38,003 bases of DNA, from NCBI GenBank assembly GCA_900543325.1, contig UQQU01000030.1, forward strand, positions 1 through 38,003, given 5' to 3'. The DNA comes from an uncultured Clostridium sp. (GTDB taxonomy: Bacteria > Bacillota > Clostridia > Clostridiales > Clostridiaceae). Position 1 is the stretch's first letter, and the number at the start of each line of letters is the position of its first letter. Positions 7,487 through 16,268 of this stretch are shown here, piece by piece. The notes beneath the pieces were generated by a model that saw only the letters and a list, made by a program, of their open reading frames with translations, was not told the DNA's origin and did not search any database. Made by a program: the position numbers and the translations under genes.

Positions 7487-8824
7487 CTATTCTTTATGTA
7501 CCAAATCTAAATCAGCAAACTTAGAGTGTGCTCCAATCCAAGCCATTTTAACTGTTCCAACTGGGCCGTTTCTTTGTTTAGCTATAATACATTCTCCGAT
7601 ACCTTTTTCTTCAGTTTCTTTATTATAGTATTCATCTCTATATAAGAACATAACAACGTCGGCATCCTGCTCAATTGATCCTGATTCTCTTAAGTCTGAT
7701 AGCATAGGTCTGTGGTCAGCTCTTTGTTCCGGTGCACGAGATAACTGTGATAATGCAATTACTGGACATTCCATTTCTTTTGCCAAGGCCTTAATAGATC
7801 TTGATATTTCAGATACTTCTTGTTGTCTGTTATCACTACCAGCACTACCTGACATAAGCTGTAAGTAGTCAATAAGTATCATATCAATACCATGCTCCAT
7901 TTTTATTTTTCTACACTTAGATCTCATATCCATAACACTAATACCAGCAGTATCATCTATATAGATTCTAGCCTTTGCTAAAGGACCTGTTGCTCTTGCA
8001 ATTCTTTCCCAGTCATCATCCTCTAAATTACCTGTTCTAAGCTTTAACATATCTACATTAGCCTGTGAGCATAAAAGCTTATATGCTAATTGCTCCTTAG
8101 ACATTTCCAGAGAAAATATAACTACACTTTTTCCTTCTTTTAAAGCAGCATTTTCTGCAATATTTAATGAGAATGTTGTTTTTCCCATAGATGGTCTGGC
8201 AGCAATAAGTACCATATCACCTTTTTGGAATCCAGATGTTTTAGCATCTAAATCCTTAATACCAGATCCAACCCCTGTTATAGCTCCTCTATTATTAAAT
8301 AATCTTTCGATTTCTAAAAAACCTCTTTCAAGCACATTAGAAAGTGGTTCATATTCTTTAGAGTCCTTCTTCTCTGCTATATCAAAAACCTTTTTTTGAG
8401 CTAAATCTATTACCTTTTCAACATCTCCACCACTATTATAACTTTCCTCAATAATAGATGTAGATGCTTTTATCAACTTTCTTAAAGTAGATTTCTCTTC
8501 CACTATTTTTATATATGAACTTAAATTAGCTGTTGTAGGAACAGATGCACTTAACTCAGATATATAAGTAACTCCACCAGCCTTATCTAACATATCAGTA
8601 GTCTTTAAATACTCTAATATAGTTACTAAGTCTACGGCCATATCTTTAGCATACATTTCCTTTATAGCCTTATATATAGCTTTATGTCCATCTCTATAAA
8701 AATCATCTTCATTAAGCTTTTCTAAAACTTGAGCAATGGCACTTTTATCTATTATCATTGCCCCTATAACGGACTGCTCTGCTTCTATACTTTGTGGTAA
8801 ACTTCTCATCATAGGTGCTTCCAT
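7487..8824 (-). CDS. dnaB: replicative DNA helicase DnaB
   Basis: Hexameric 5'-3' helicase that unwinds DNA at the replication fork and recruits primase. It is 445 residues from the ATG at 8824, chosen for the GGGAGGTGG Shine-Dalgarno; a 26-residue upstream extension in the same frame (MNSFCYN...) is not family-like. The N-terminal DnaB domain starts RSLPQSIEAEQSVIG. The RecA-like domain has Walker A ARPSMGKTT, Walker B LILIDYLQLM, the QLSRAPEQR segment and an arginine-finger region near DADVVMFLYRDEYY. No intein is present. It lies after the lonC terminator and is probably transcribed with proC. Confidence 0.97.
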   Translation of the reverse strand: MEAPMMRSLPQSIEAEQSVIGAMIIDKSAIAQVLEKLNEDDFYRDGHKAIYKAIKEMYAKDMAVDLVTILEYLKTTDMLDKAGGVTYISELSASVPTTANLSSYIKIVEEKSTLRKLIKASTSIIEESYNSGGDVEKVIDLAQKKVFDIAEKKDSKEYEPLSNVLERGFLEIERLFNNRGAITGVGSGIKDLDAKTSGFQKGDMVLIAARPSMGKTTFSLNIAENAALKEGKSVVIFSLEMSKEQLAYKLLCSQANVDMLKLRTGNLEDDDWERIARATGPLAKARIYIDDTAGISVMDMRSKCRKIKMEHGIDMILIDYLQLMSGSAGSDNRQQEVSEISRSIKALAKEMECPVIALSQLSRAPEQRADHRPMLSDLRESGSIEQDADVVMFLYRDEYYNKETEEKGIGECIIAKQRNGPVGTVKMAWIGAHSKFADLDLVHKE

Positions 8825-8944
8825 AAATAATCCACCTCCCAATTTTCTATTATAATCTCCACTTCTTTTTCTATATAACTTATTATAGCAGAATGAATTC
8901 AATTTACTATGTCATTTGTATAATAAATTTATTTCTTCACATAA

Positions 8945-8975
8945 TAAAATTAAGCTTCCTATAAAGGAAGCTTAA
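8945..8975 (-). terminator. terminator of the gdpP-rplI-lonC unit
   Basis: An 11-bp perfect stem (TTAAGCTTCCT at 8950-8960, AGGAAGCTTAA at 8965-8975) with a four-base loop and a T-rich tail on the minus strand, seven bases past the lonC stop. Confidence 0.8.
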
Positions 8976-8981
8976 TCTACA

Positions 8982-10880
8982 TTACTTCTCAAATACTATC
9001 TCCATTAGTTCCTCTATATGACTTATAGATTTAACTTCAATATCTTCAAGTCCTAGAGGAACTTCTTTTTCATTATCTTTAGGGACAGCAACAAGTTTAA
9101 TTCCTTTTCTTCTAGCCCCGTATATCTTTTCAAATATACCTCCAACAGGCTTAACTTTTCCTCTTAAAGAAATTTCTCCTGTGATAGCAACGTCTTGACG
9201 AATTGGTCTTTCTGTAAGAGCACTTATTATACAAACTGTAATAGCAGCTCCAGCTGATGGTCCATCAATTTGACCACCACCAATTACATTAACATGGACA
9301 TCATAATCCTTTATATCCTTATCTGTAATCTTTCTAATTACAGATGCCGCATTAAATACAGAATCTTTTGCCATAGAACCTGCAGTATCATTAAACTTAA
9401 TAGTTCCATGACCCTTTTTCTTAGCCGGGAATACTGTTGACTCTATTTCTATTGTAGAACCTAAGAATCCACTTACTCCTAGTCCATATACATGACCAAC
9501 TTCATATTTATCTAAATTATCTAATCTTTCAAATGGAGAATATCTTCCTATTGAAATAACTTCCTCAACATCTTTTAAAGTTATTCTATTACTTACTTCA
9601 TCACCATTTGTATTAAATAGTGAATATCCATATGCATCAGATAGTATATTTACAGCTTTTCTACCTTCAATAGTATATTGGCTTATTAATTTTCCAACTC
9701 CATCCTCTAGTTCTACATTTAACTTTTCAGATGCATTATTAACTATACCCTCTATATCTTTTGAAGATAATGGTTCAAAATACACCTCTGTACATCTAGA
9801 TCTTAATGCTGGATTTATCTGACTTGGATCTTTTGTAGTTGCACCTATTAAAACAAAATCAGCTGGTGCTCCTTTTTCAAATAAATATCTTATATATTCA
9901 GGAATATTTTCATCATCTGGATCATAATAAGAAGATGAGAATTCTACTCTCTTATCTTCTAATACCTTTAATAATTTATTTTGAAGTATATCATCTAATT
10001 CACCAATTTCATCGATAAATAATACTCCACCATGAGCCTCAGTAACTAATCCTGTCTTTGGTTCTGGTACACCTACTTCGGCTAAATCTCTTTTACTCCC
10101 TTGATATATAGGATCATGCACTGATCCTAATAAAGGATTTGTTATTTCTCTTGGATCCCATCTTAATGTAGTTCCATCAACTTCAACAAACTTTGAATCA
10201 TCATCAAAAGGCGTAAATCTTAGTTTTTTAGCAGCTTCTAATGCAAGTCTTGCTGCTGAAGTTTTACCTACTCCAGGTGGCCCATAAAGAATTATATGTT
10301 GAGGATACGGTGAAGACATCTTTGATATTAATGATCTTACTGCTCTCTCTTGACCAACTATTTCATCAAAGTTTTCAGGTCTTAAAAGTGACATAACATT
10401 TTTATTAATATGCTTTGCATCTAACTTTTCTAACCTTTCTAACTTTGCTGTAGTCTTTGTATTTTCTTTTCCCTTTTGCTTTTTAATTATAGACAATTTA
10501 AGTTCATCCATAAACTTATCTTGTCTCTCAACTAAAGCCTTTTCTACTTCTGATTCTATTTTATTTTGAACATATTTTTTAGCTATATTTTCTGATATCC
10601 AATAGATAACATCCTCTAATACTTCTTGAGCTGTTTCATCTGTCGGAACAACCTTTGCTCCATTCCCATCAGATGCTATAACATTTAATGCATATATTCT
10701 TTCATTTATATCTGTTGAGTTAACATATTTTTGTAGCTTAAATCTTACTGTTCTAGCTCTAATTGCACCTTCATCTAAAACATTTTTAAGAACATCAAAT
10801 AATACATTAACCTTTGCTTCTATTGGTAAGTCACTTGTTAGAATTCCTTCTAAGTTAACCCCTTCGTTATATAAATTCAA
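8982..10880 (-). CDS. lonC: Lon-family ATP-dependent protease, LonC type
   Basis: AAA+ serine protease of 632 residues, resembling the sporulation-linked LonB/LonC branch rather than LonA, because it lacks the large LonA N-terminal substrate domain. Walker A is GPPGVGKT (200-207) and Walker B VLFIDE (286-291). The C-terminal Lon protease domain has the Ser542-Lys585 dyad (GPSAGAA, and Lys 43 residues later as in Lon). The N-terminal 130 residues are helical and match the LonC pattern. The family is restricted to a subset of spore formers and presumed to act in sporulation. Here it is the last gene after rplI, 12 bases away, so it is likely expressed with a housekeeping unit. Confidence 0.88.
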   Translation of the reverse strand: MNLYNEGVNLEGILTSDLPIEAKVNVLFDVLKNVLDEGAIRARTVRFKLQKYVNSTDINERIYALNVIASDGNGAKVVPTDETAQEVLEDVIYWISENIAKKYVQNKIESEVEKALVERQDKFMDELKLSIIKKQKGKENTKTTAKLERLEKLDAKHINKNVMSLLRPENFDEIVGQERAVRSLISKMSSPYPQHIILYGPPGVGKTSAARLALEAAKKLRFTPFDDDSKFVEVDGTTLRWDPREITNPLLGSVHDPIYQGSKRDLAEVGVPEPKTGLVTEAHGGVLFIDEIGELDDILQNKLLKVLEDKRVEFSSSYYDPDDENIPEYIRYLFEKGAPADFVLIGATTKDPSQINPALRSRCTEVYFEPLSSKDIEGIVNNASEKLNVELEDGVGKLISQYTIEGRKAVNILSDAYGYSLFNTNGDEVSNRITLKDVEEVISIGRYSPFERLDNLDKYEVGHVYGLGVSGFLGSTIEIESTVFPAKKKGHGTIKFNDTAGSMAKDSVFNAASVIRKITDKDIKDYDVHVNVIGGGQIDGPSAGAAITVCIISALTERPIRQDVAITGEISLRGKVKPVGGIFEKIYGARRKGIKLVAVPKDNEKEVPLGLEDIEVKSISHIEELMEIVFEK

Positions 10881-10892
10881 TGTTAATCCTCC

Positions 10893-11339
10893 TTATTGCT
10901 TAGGAACAATAATAACTTTCATCTTTGTAGATACTTCTGGATATAATTTTACTTCTACTTCATATTCTCCAGCAACCTTTATAGTATTTACAACAATTTT
11001 CTTTTTATCTATTGATAAGTTAAATTTATTGTTAATTACTTCAGCTATATCTTTATTAGTTATTGCTCCAAATAATCTTCCGTTATCTCCTGCCTTAGCA
11101 TCTATAGTAACTTCCTTACCTTTTAATTCAGCAGCTAACTTTTGAGCTGCTTCTAATTCAGCAAGCTTCTTTTTTCTTTCATTTTCTTTTTTGGCATTAA
11201 CAACATGTAATGCATTAGCTGTTGCTTCTTCTGCTAATTTCCTAGGAAATAAATAGTTTCTTGCATATCCATCTGATGCTTCTATAACATCGCCTTTTTT
11301 ACCCATTTTTTTAACGTCTTGTAATAAAATTACCTTCAT
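10893..11339 (-). CDS. rplI: 50S ribosomal protein L9
   Basis: Binds 23S rRNA near the L1 stalk and helps maintain reading frame. It is 148 residues from the ATG at 11339 (MKVILLQDVKKMGKKGD), the standard L9 start. A GTG three codons upstream is inside the AGGTG ribosome site and is unlikely to be used. The N-terminal domain with GYARNYLFPRKLA, the long central helix rich in Lys/Glu/Ala and the C-terminal domain (GRLFGAITNKDIAE) are all present. It lies between gdpP (24 bases upstream) and lonC (12 bases downstream), in one unit. Confidence 0.97.
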   Translation of the reverse strand: MKVILLQDVKKMGKKGDVIEASDGYARNYLFPRKLAEEATANALHVVNAKKENERKKKLAELEAAQKLAAELKGKEVTIDAKAGDNGRLFGAITNKDIAEVINNKFNLSIDKKKIVVNTIKVAGEYEVEVKLYPEVSTKMKVIIVPKQ

Positions 11340-11363
11340 ATTATACACCTATCCTTTAATCTT

Positions 11364-13316
11364 TTATTCTTTAAGCTCTAAATGCTTCTTTATTGCCTCT
11401 TTTAGCATGTATCTTGCTTCATCCATTGTTTCATTTACTTTTGCACCAGCCATATTCATATGACCACCACCACCAAGCTCTTCTAATATAACTTGAACAT
11501 TGACTTCGCCTGTGGATCTACCACTTATAGTAATAGCATTATTTATTTCACATAAAACAAAGCATACATCAATTCCTGATATCCCTAATAACTCGTCGGC
11601 GGCTCGTGCAACAATTACAGTATTATTTACTTGGCTAGGACAAACAGCTATAGCTAAATTATCATAAACTTCAGCACTTTTAATAGTTTCTGAAATTAAT
11701 AAATAATCTTCTAAACTATCAGTAAACATCTTTTTAACCTCTATAGTATCTGCACCTAAAGATCTTAAAAAAGCTGCAGCATCAAAGGTTCTTACTCCAG
11801 ATTTAAATTGGAATCCCTTAGTATCCATAAAAATTCCACCTAAAAGTCCCTCTGCTTCAACCTTCGAAATTCTTGGTTTCTGTAACATATACTGTATTAA
11901 TTCAGTTACCATCTCTGATGTAGAAGATGCATAAACTTCTATATAGTTTAGCAACGCCCCTTCTATTATGTCAGGGCTTCTTCTATGATGATCTATGATT
12001 ATCTTTCTATTAATTTTTTCAACTATACTTAAATTATTCACATATCCTTTATTATGAACATCAACTATTATTAATAACGTCTTATCGTTTATTGCTTTTT
12101 CAGCTTCAGAACTAGAAATTAGTAAATTATCATATTTACTATCACTCTTAAGCTTATTCATATAATAATCAATAGCATTAATATCATTATCAATTATAAC
12201 ATTACAACTCTTTCCTAATTGTCTTATAGCTGACCATAATCCAACTGATGCTCCAAAAGAATCCATATCAGGATTTTTATGACCTATTATAAGTATATTA
12301 CTACTTTCAAAAATCAATTCTCTTAAAGCTTGTGCTATTACTCTAGCTCTAACTCTAGTTCTTTTTTCAAGTTCACGGGAATTTCCACCAAAGAAGCTTA
12401 TCTTTTCATTATTTTTAATAACTACTTGATCCCCGCCTCTACCTAATGCTAATTCTCTAGCCGTCATTGCATTGTTATAATTTTCTTGCGAATTATCTCC
12501 ACCGCTACCTATTCCAATACTTAAAGTAACTTCTAACTTATTACCCCTATCAATATTTGATATTTCATCTAATATGCTAAACTTACAATTAATTTCATCA
12601 TTAATATATTTATCTTTTACTGATAAACAATATTTATTATATTCATATTTAATAATCATAGACTTTAATTTTTTACTATATGAATTTATAGTTTTTTCTA
12701 CCTCTGCGGCTAACATTGGTCTATTTGCTTCATCAGTTACCTCTAATGCCTCTGATAAATTGTCTACTTCTATTAACATTATACTTTCTCTAGTTGAATA
12801 TAAATCTCTTAAGTTACTTACTTCATTAAAATATACCATATACTTTTGTTTGACATATATCTCATTTTCATTGCTTATGCTAGTTGCATATATGCTATAA
12901 AAAGAATCTTTTATCTTTACTCTTTGTTTTAGATCCTTATCGCACTTTAATAATTTTTGCAAATCAAGATTTCTACCTATACTAAGTATATTTTGCTCTT
13001 GCAGATCTAATAAATTTAATTCTTCTTTTAATCTCTTATTAGCCCAAAGTATATTACCCTCATTATCAATTAAAGCTAATGGATATAACATATTAGAAAT
13101 ATTATCATTTATATTTGCTTTAATCTTTGTAGTTAAAGTATTAACCTTTTCATCATATAGATCTTTATCAATATCTAAATATGCATTACATGCTACATAT
13201 ATTATTAGAATTACACTTGCTAAATAAAACTCTTTAATATAATAAAGTATTATCACTAAAATAGTAATTGCAATTGATATTAATAATTTACTATACCTTT
13301 TGAGCTTTTTTTTCAT
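11364..13316 (-). CDS. gdpP: cyclic-di-AMP phosphodiesterase GdpP
   Basis: Membrane-bound phosphodiesterase that degrades c-di-AMP, controlling potassium/osmolyte and cell-wall homeostasis. The 650-residue protein has two membrane segments (about 10-27 and 30-46), a PAS region and a degenerate GGDEF domain (RGGDQ near 293-297). The DHH-DHHA1 phosphodiesterase part has metal ligands visible in GHKNPDMDS (His346, Asp350, Asp352), Asp419 and DHH (442-444), and the DHHA1 GGGGH motif near the C-terminus. All catalytic elements are intact. AGGAGG precedes the ATG. It sits after the MazG-like gene and upstream of rplI, the conserved clostridial order. Confidence 0.95.
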   Translation of the reverse strand: MKKKLKRYSKLLISIAITILVIILYYIKEFYLASVILIIYVACNAYLDIDKDLYDEKVNTLTTKIKANINDNISNMLYPLALIDNEGNILWANKRLKEELNLLDLQEQNILSIGRNLDLQKLLKCDKDLKQRVKIKDSFYSIYATSISNENEIYVKQKYMVYFNEVSNLRDLYSTRESIMLIEVDNLSEALEVTDEANRPMLAAEVEKTINSYSKKLKSMIIKYEYNKYCLSVKDKYINDEINCKFSILDEISNIDRGNKLEVTLSIGIGSGGDNSQENYNNAMTARELALGRGGDQVVIKNNEKISFFGGNSRELEKRTRVRARVIAQALRELIFESSNILIIGHKNPDMDSFGASVGLWSAIRQLGKSCNVIIDNDINAIDYYMNKLKSDSKYDNLLISSSEAEKAINDKTLLIIVDVHNKGYVNNLSIVEKINRKIIIDHHRRSPDIIEGALLNYIEVYASSTSEMVTELIQYMLQKPRISKVEAEGLLGGIFMDTKGFQFKSGVRTFDAAAFLRSLGADTIEVKKMFTDSLEDYLLISETIKSAEVYDNLAIAVCPSQVNNTVIVARAADELLGISGIDVCFVLCEINNAITISGRSTGEVNVQVILEELGGGGHMNMAGAKVNETMDEARYMLKEAIKKHLELKE

Positions 13317-13337
13317 AAAAGCCTCCTAAATTTTATA

Positions 13338-13658
13338 TTAATAACGTCCCTTGATATGATTTTGAAGCTTCGTTAAGCTCTTACCTTCCTTTTCATATTC
13401 ATGTTCTTCAGCTATTCCTAATTTTAATTTTTTTCTCATTTCATCATCGACTTCGCTACAGCTATATCCCAATTTTTGTGCTAGTACATATAAAATTAAA
13501 ATTGCTCCGGCTATACAGTTTAATATAGAATCTTTAGCTACATTAGTGCCTCTTGTTAAAAGTGAAAAAAACTCACCTATAATACATAATAAACTAGCTT
13601 TAAGCTCTTCTATAATTTTAATATTAGCCATAATATTTAGCTCTTCTTTTTTCTTCAC
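13338..13658 (-). CDS. MazG-like family protein
   Basis: Small helical protein of 106 residues that I assign to the MazG-like family on its position before gdpP and its helical pattern (ELKASLLCIIGEFFSLLTRG, then AGAILILYVLAQKLGY and VDDEMRKKLKLG). True MazG proteins hydrolyse nucleoside triphosphates through clustered Glu/Asp ligands. Here EEL/GEF and DDEM are candidates, but activity is unproven. I place the start at the GTG at 13658 because AGAGGTGAG lies seven bases before it; the ATG seven codons upstream would put the Shine-Dalgarno inside the gene. Upstream is the rpsR terminator. Confidence 0.72.
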   Translation of the reverse strand: MKKKEELNIMANIKIIEELKASLLCIIGEFFSLLTRGTNVAKDSILNCIAGAILILYVLAQKLGYSCSEVDDEMRKKLKLGIAEEHEYEKEGKSLTKLQNHIKGRY

Positions 13659-13770
13659 TAAATTCTCACCTCTATTCAATACCTTGTATCTTTATTTTAA
13701 TTATTTTTCTTTATTAATGCAACTAAATAGGGGTTCGAATTACAAATTATGTAATTATTTTAAAATATAA

Positions 13771-13798
13771 AAATAAAAGCCCCTGAAAACCAGGGGCT
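13771..13798 (-). terminator. terminator of rpsF-ssb-rpsR
   Basis: Perfect 8-bp GC-rich stem (AGCCCCTG 13778-13785, CAGGGGCT 13791-13798) with a T-rich tail on the minus strand, just after the rpsR stop. Confidence 0.88.
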
Positions 13799-13811
13799 AG
13801 TAAACTTATTA

Positions 13812-14054
13812 CTATTCAGTTGTGAATGGTAATAAAGCTATGTTTCTTGATCTCTTGATAGCATCTGTTAATTGTCTTTGATGCTTAGCGCAAGTACCAG
13901 AAATTCTTCTTGGAAGAATCTTACCTCTTTCTGTAACAAACTTTCTTAGCTTGTTGATATCTTTGTAATCTATTGATTCAGCTTTATCTACACAGAAAGC
14001 ACATACTTTTCTCTTAGATCTTCTCATTTTTCCAGATCTTTTCATTTCTCTCAT
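13812..14054 (-). CDS. rpsR: 30S ribosomal protein S18, cysteine-containing form
   Basis: Partner of S6 on the 30S platform. It is 80 residues, ending AIKRSRNIALLPFTTE as expected. It has CAFC (Cys18, Cys21) and CAKH (Cys55, His58), which could bind zinc, unlike the cysteine-poor S18 of Bacillus subtilis. AAGGAGGGAAC precedes the ATG at 14054. It is the last gene of rpsF-ssb-rpsR and is followed by a terminator. Confidence 0.97.
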   Translation of the reverse strand: MREMKRSGKMRRSKRKVCAFCVDKAESIDYKDINKLRKFVTERGKILPRRISGTCAKHQRQLTDAIKRSRNIALLPFTTE

Positions 14055-14089
14055 GATGTTCCCTCCTTATAAAATAATTAGACTTTTTT

Positions 14090-14521
14090 TTAAAATGGCA
14101 TATCACCATCATCTACTGGAGTCATGTCTCCAAATCCCATATCAGGACCTTCTGCTGGAGCACCCCATGCGTTATCAGAATTTCTTGAGTATGAATTATT
14201 ATTACCTTCACTAGCACCAGAACCTATGAACTCGAAACTTTCTACAGCTACATCAGTAGTGTATCTTTTAGTTCCATCTTGAGCATCATAACTACCTGTT
14301 CTTATGCTTCCAGTAACAGCAATTTGTCTACCCTTTGTAAGATATTGTGTAATTGTTTCTCCAGTTTTTCCAAATGCTACACAATTTATAAAATCTGTTT
14401 CATCTTTTTTAAATTGTCTATTTATAGCAACAGTAAATCTACAAACTGCAGTACCGCTACCTGCTGCATATCTTAATTCTGGATCTTTAGTAAGTCTACC
14501 AATAAGTATAACTTTATTCAT
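14090..14521 (-). CDS. ssb: single-stranded DNA-binding protein
   Basis: Coats single-stranded DNA during replication, repair and recombination and docks partner proteins. It is 143 residues: an OB fold with MNKVILIGRLTKDPELRY and FINCVAFGKTGETI, a Gly/Asn/Ser-rich linker, and the acidic tip ending DDGDMPF that binds partners. It sits between rpsF and rpsR, the classic arrangement, with the three genes close together and one terminator after rpsR. Confidence 0.97.
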   Translation of the reverse strand: MNKVILIGRLTKDPELRYAAGSGTAVCRFTVAINRQFKKDETDFINCVAFGKTGETITQYLTKGRQIAVTGSIRTGSYDAQDGTKRYTTDVAVESFEFIGSGASEGNNNSYSRNSDNAWGAPAEGPDMGFGDMTPVDDGDMPF

Positions 14522-14534
14522 TTCAATACACCTC

Positions 14535-14825
14535 TTACGCTTCGTTTTTAACGATTATGTGTCTTATAACACCATCAGTAATTCTGAAAACTCTGTCTAA
14601 CTCTTTTGGTAATTCAGGATTAGCTTCGAAGTTAATTAAAGTGTAGTAACCTTCGTTAACTTTGTTTATTTCGTAAGCAAGCTTTCTCTTACCCCAGAAA
14701 TCAACATTTTCAACTTTTCCTCCACCGTTTTCTATAACACCTTGGAATTTTTCGATTCCAGCCTTAACAGCCTCTTCATCTAATGATGGGTGTAATATAA
14801 ATATAGTTTCGTACTTTCTCATCAT
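14535..14825 (-). CDS. rpsF: 30S ribosomal protein S6
   Basis: Forms a heterodimer with S18 on the 30S platform. It is about 96 residues (MMRKYETIFILHPSLDEE...), with the family pattern WGKRKLAYEINK and ELDRVFRITDGVIRHIIV. Two adjacent ATGs (14825 and 14822) both fit the AAAGGAGGTG Shine-Dalgarno; an in-frame GTG further up is part of that site. It is the first gene of rpsF-ssb-rpsR. The leader just upstream has a hairpin with a CCG triplet that resembles the S6:S18 autoregulatory element. Confidence 0.97.
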   Translation of the reverse strand: MMRKYETIFILHPSLDEEAVKAGIEKFQGVIENGGGKVENVDFWGKRKLAYEINKVNEGYYTLINFEANPELPKELDRVFRITDGVIRHIIVKNEA

Positions 14826-14845
14826 TTTCACCTCCTTTGGACTAA

Positions 14846-14865
14846 CGGCTACATTTTACTGTAGC
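14846..14865 (-). promoter_or_regulatory. candidate S6:S18 ribosomal-protein leader element
   Basis: On the minus strand, GCTACA (complement of 14860-14865) pairs with TGTAGC (complement of 14848-14853). The next bases complete a CCG triplet (complement of 14846-14848). An S6:S18 autoregulatory motif with a conserved CCG beside a hairpin is known in rpsF leaders. The location, 20-40 bases before rpsF, fits. The outer helix is only weakly supported by eye. Confidence 0.45.
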
Positions 14866-14922
14866 AGGGATTACAATTTTAGATTTTATCACTTTATTCT
14901 ACTCTTTTCAAGTATTTTTATT

Positions 14923-15114
14923 TCAATTATTAGATTTAACAACCTTTTTTGCATCTTTTTGGAATTTAAGACGTGGTATCATAACAATTCTGCCACATCC
15001 AACACACTTTATTTTAATATCAGCACCTAATCTTATTACCTCAAACTCTTTGCTACCACAAGGATGTTGCTTTTTCATTTCAACAATATCACCTAAATCA
15101 AATATTTCAATCAT
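14923..15114 (-). CDS. DUF951 family protein
   Basis: A 63-residue protein of the DUF951 family, found in this position in Firmicutes near rpsF and the MscS gene. His17, Cys19, Cys37 and Cys40 (HPCG and CVGCG) could form a zinc knuckle. The first half, with LGDIVEMKKQHPCGSKEF, looks like an SH3-like barrel. The function is unknown; nucleic-acid binding is only a guess from size and cysteines. It follows the mscS gene by 18 bases and is probably co-transcribed with it. Confidence 0.85.
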   Translation of the reverse strand: MIEIFDLGDIVEMKKQHPCGSKEFEVIRLGADIKIKCVGCGRIVMIPRLKFQKDAKKVVKSNN

Positions 15115-15132
15115 ATTTATACCCCCTAAATA

Positions 15133-16002
15133 TTATTTTTTATTTATAATAGCTGTTTTTGGATAGGGAATTTCTATTCCAGCTTCATCTAAGGCTACTT
15201 TTATATCTTTTCTTAGTTCCCTTTCCATTTCCCACTGACTTAATGGCTCTGCTCTACCAATAACTCTAATGGTTACTCCTGAAGCATTTAAAGAAAGTAC
15301 TCCTAACACTTCAATTTCACCTCTTAATTTATCTTGATGTTTTTCCTTAAATAAACCATTAGTCCTCTTAATAACTTCTATAGCTTCATCTATATTTTCT
15401 TCATAAGCTATTTCAACATCAACTATAAATCTTATATCTCCTCTTGAATGATTTGTTACTTCTAACACAGAGCCATTTGGTATTAAATGCAGATCACCTG
15501 TAAAATCTCTTAAAATAGTTGTTCGTATACCAATACTCTCTACTATTCCGGAAAACTCTCCAATAGTTACATGATCCCCAACCCCATATTGATCTTCAAA
15601 TAACACAAAAAATCCATTAATAATGTCTTTTACTAGACTTTGTGCTCCAAGACCTATGGCAAATCCTCCAGCACTTGCTAATGCCACGGGTATTTTAGCT
15701 AGGATATCATATAACATAGCCCCTATACCTATTATATACACTGTATACTTTAAAATACTTTTTAATACCTCTCCTATAGTCAATGCTTTCTGAGGTTCTA
15801 AAGAAAAGCTAGTCTTACTAGCAACTTGCCTATCAACAAACTTCTTTATAAGTTTGTTTCCTATTCTTATTGAAAAATACATTATAAAAGATATAAATAT
15901 AATAGATATAATTTTTTCAATTATGGCATCTATATCTATTCTCTTACTAAAAAAATCAAATATGCTTTTACTTATAATAGCTAAATCAGTAAATCCATAC
16001 AT
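15133..16002 (-). CDS. small-conductance mechanosensitive channel (MscS family)
   Basis: Membrane channel that opens under membrane tension to release solutes on osmotic downshock. The protein has about 289 residues with three membrane helices. The pore-lining TM3 is rich in Gly/Ala (VALASAGGFAIGLGAQSLVKDIINGFF), followed by the MscS beta domain signature YGVGDHVTIGEFSGIVESIGIRTT and HLIPNGSV. The ATG at 16002 is preferred to the in-frame GTG at 16014, because that GTG is part of the AGAGGTG ribosome site. It lies 20 bases after the DUF3343 gene and before DUF951. Confidence 0.93.
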   Translation of the reverse strand: MYGFTDLAIISKSIFDFFSKRIDIDAIIEKIISIIFISFIMYFSIRIGNKLIKKFVDRQVASKTSFSLEPQKALTIGEVLKSILKYTVYIIGIGAMLYDILAKIPVALASAGGFAIGLGAQSLVKDIINGFFVLFEDQYGVGDHVTIGEFSGIVESIGIRTTILRDFTGDLHLIPNGSVLEVTNHSRGDIRFIVDVEIAYEENIDEAIEVIKRTNGLFKEKHQDKLRGEIEVLGVLSLNASGVTIRVIGRAEPLSQWEMERELRKDIKVALDEAGIEIPYPKTAIINKK

Positions 16003-16022
16003 AGAGTGATTCACCTCTTGAT

Positions 16023-16268
16023 CTATTTAATTAGTACATAATTAGCTTCTTCTTTTTTGTATATATTCTTAAACTCAACTGTATTGTTATTAATTATTTC
16101 ATTTACTTTTTCTTCTTCTTCTTCTTCTATCCTAATACAAATACCACAACTTTGGGTAATTAAAGTTGGTGTAGGCATTATTCTAAACTTGTAGTTTAAT
16201 CCATTTAACTTTTGTTCTGCAGACATTGCATCATGAGTATTTTTAAATACTATAATATAATAATTCAT
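16023..16268 (-). CDS. DUF3343 protein (putative Se/S carrier-like)
   Basis: An 81-residue protein of the DUF3343 family, a putative sulfur/selenium carrier group. It has the typical MPTPTLITQSCGICIRI segment, with two cysteines (CGIC) after a proline-threonine turn, and an acidic run EEEEEE. The N-terminal MNYYIIVFKNTHDAMSAEQKL is also typical. It is divergent from a cysteine desulfurase-like gene, a common pairing that suggests the desulfurase hands sulfur to this carrier; that link is inference. AAGGGGATAG precedes the ATG. It heads the DUF3343-mscS-DUF951 group. Confidence 0.85.
   Translation of the reverse strand: MNYYIIVFKNTHDAMSAEQKLNGLNYKFRIMPTPTLITQSCGICIRIEEEEEEKVNEIINNNTVEFKNIYKKEEANYVLIK

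Noticed and set aside
13725..13745. GGTTCGAAT resembling a tRNA T-loop
   Set aside because: No acceptor, D-arm or anticodon arm can be found around it in AT-rich sequence; most likely chance, and there is no sign of an attachment site.
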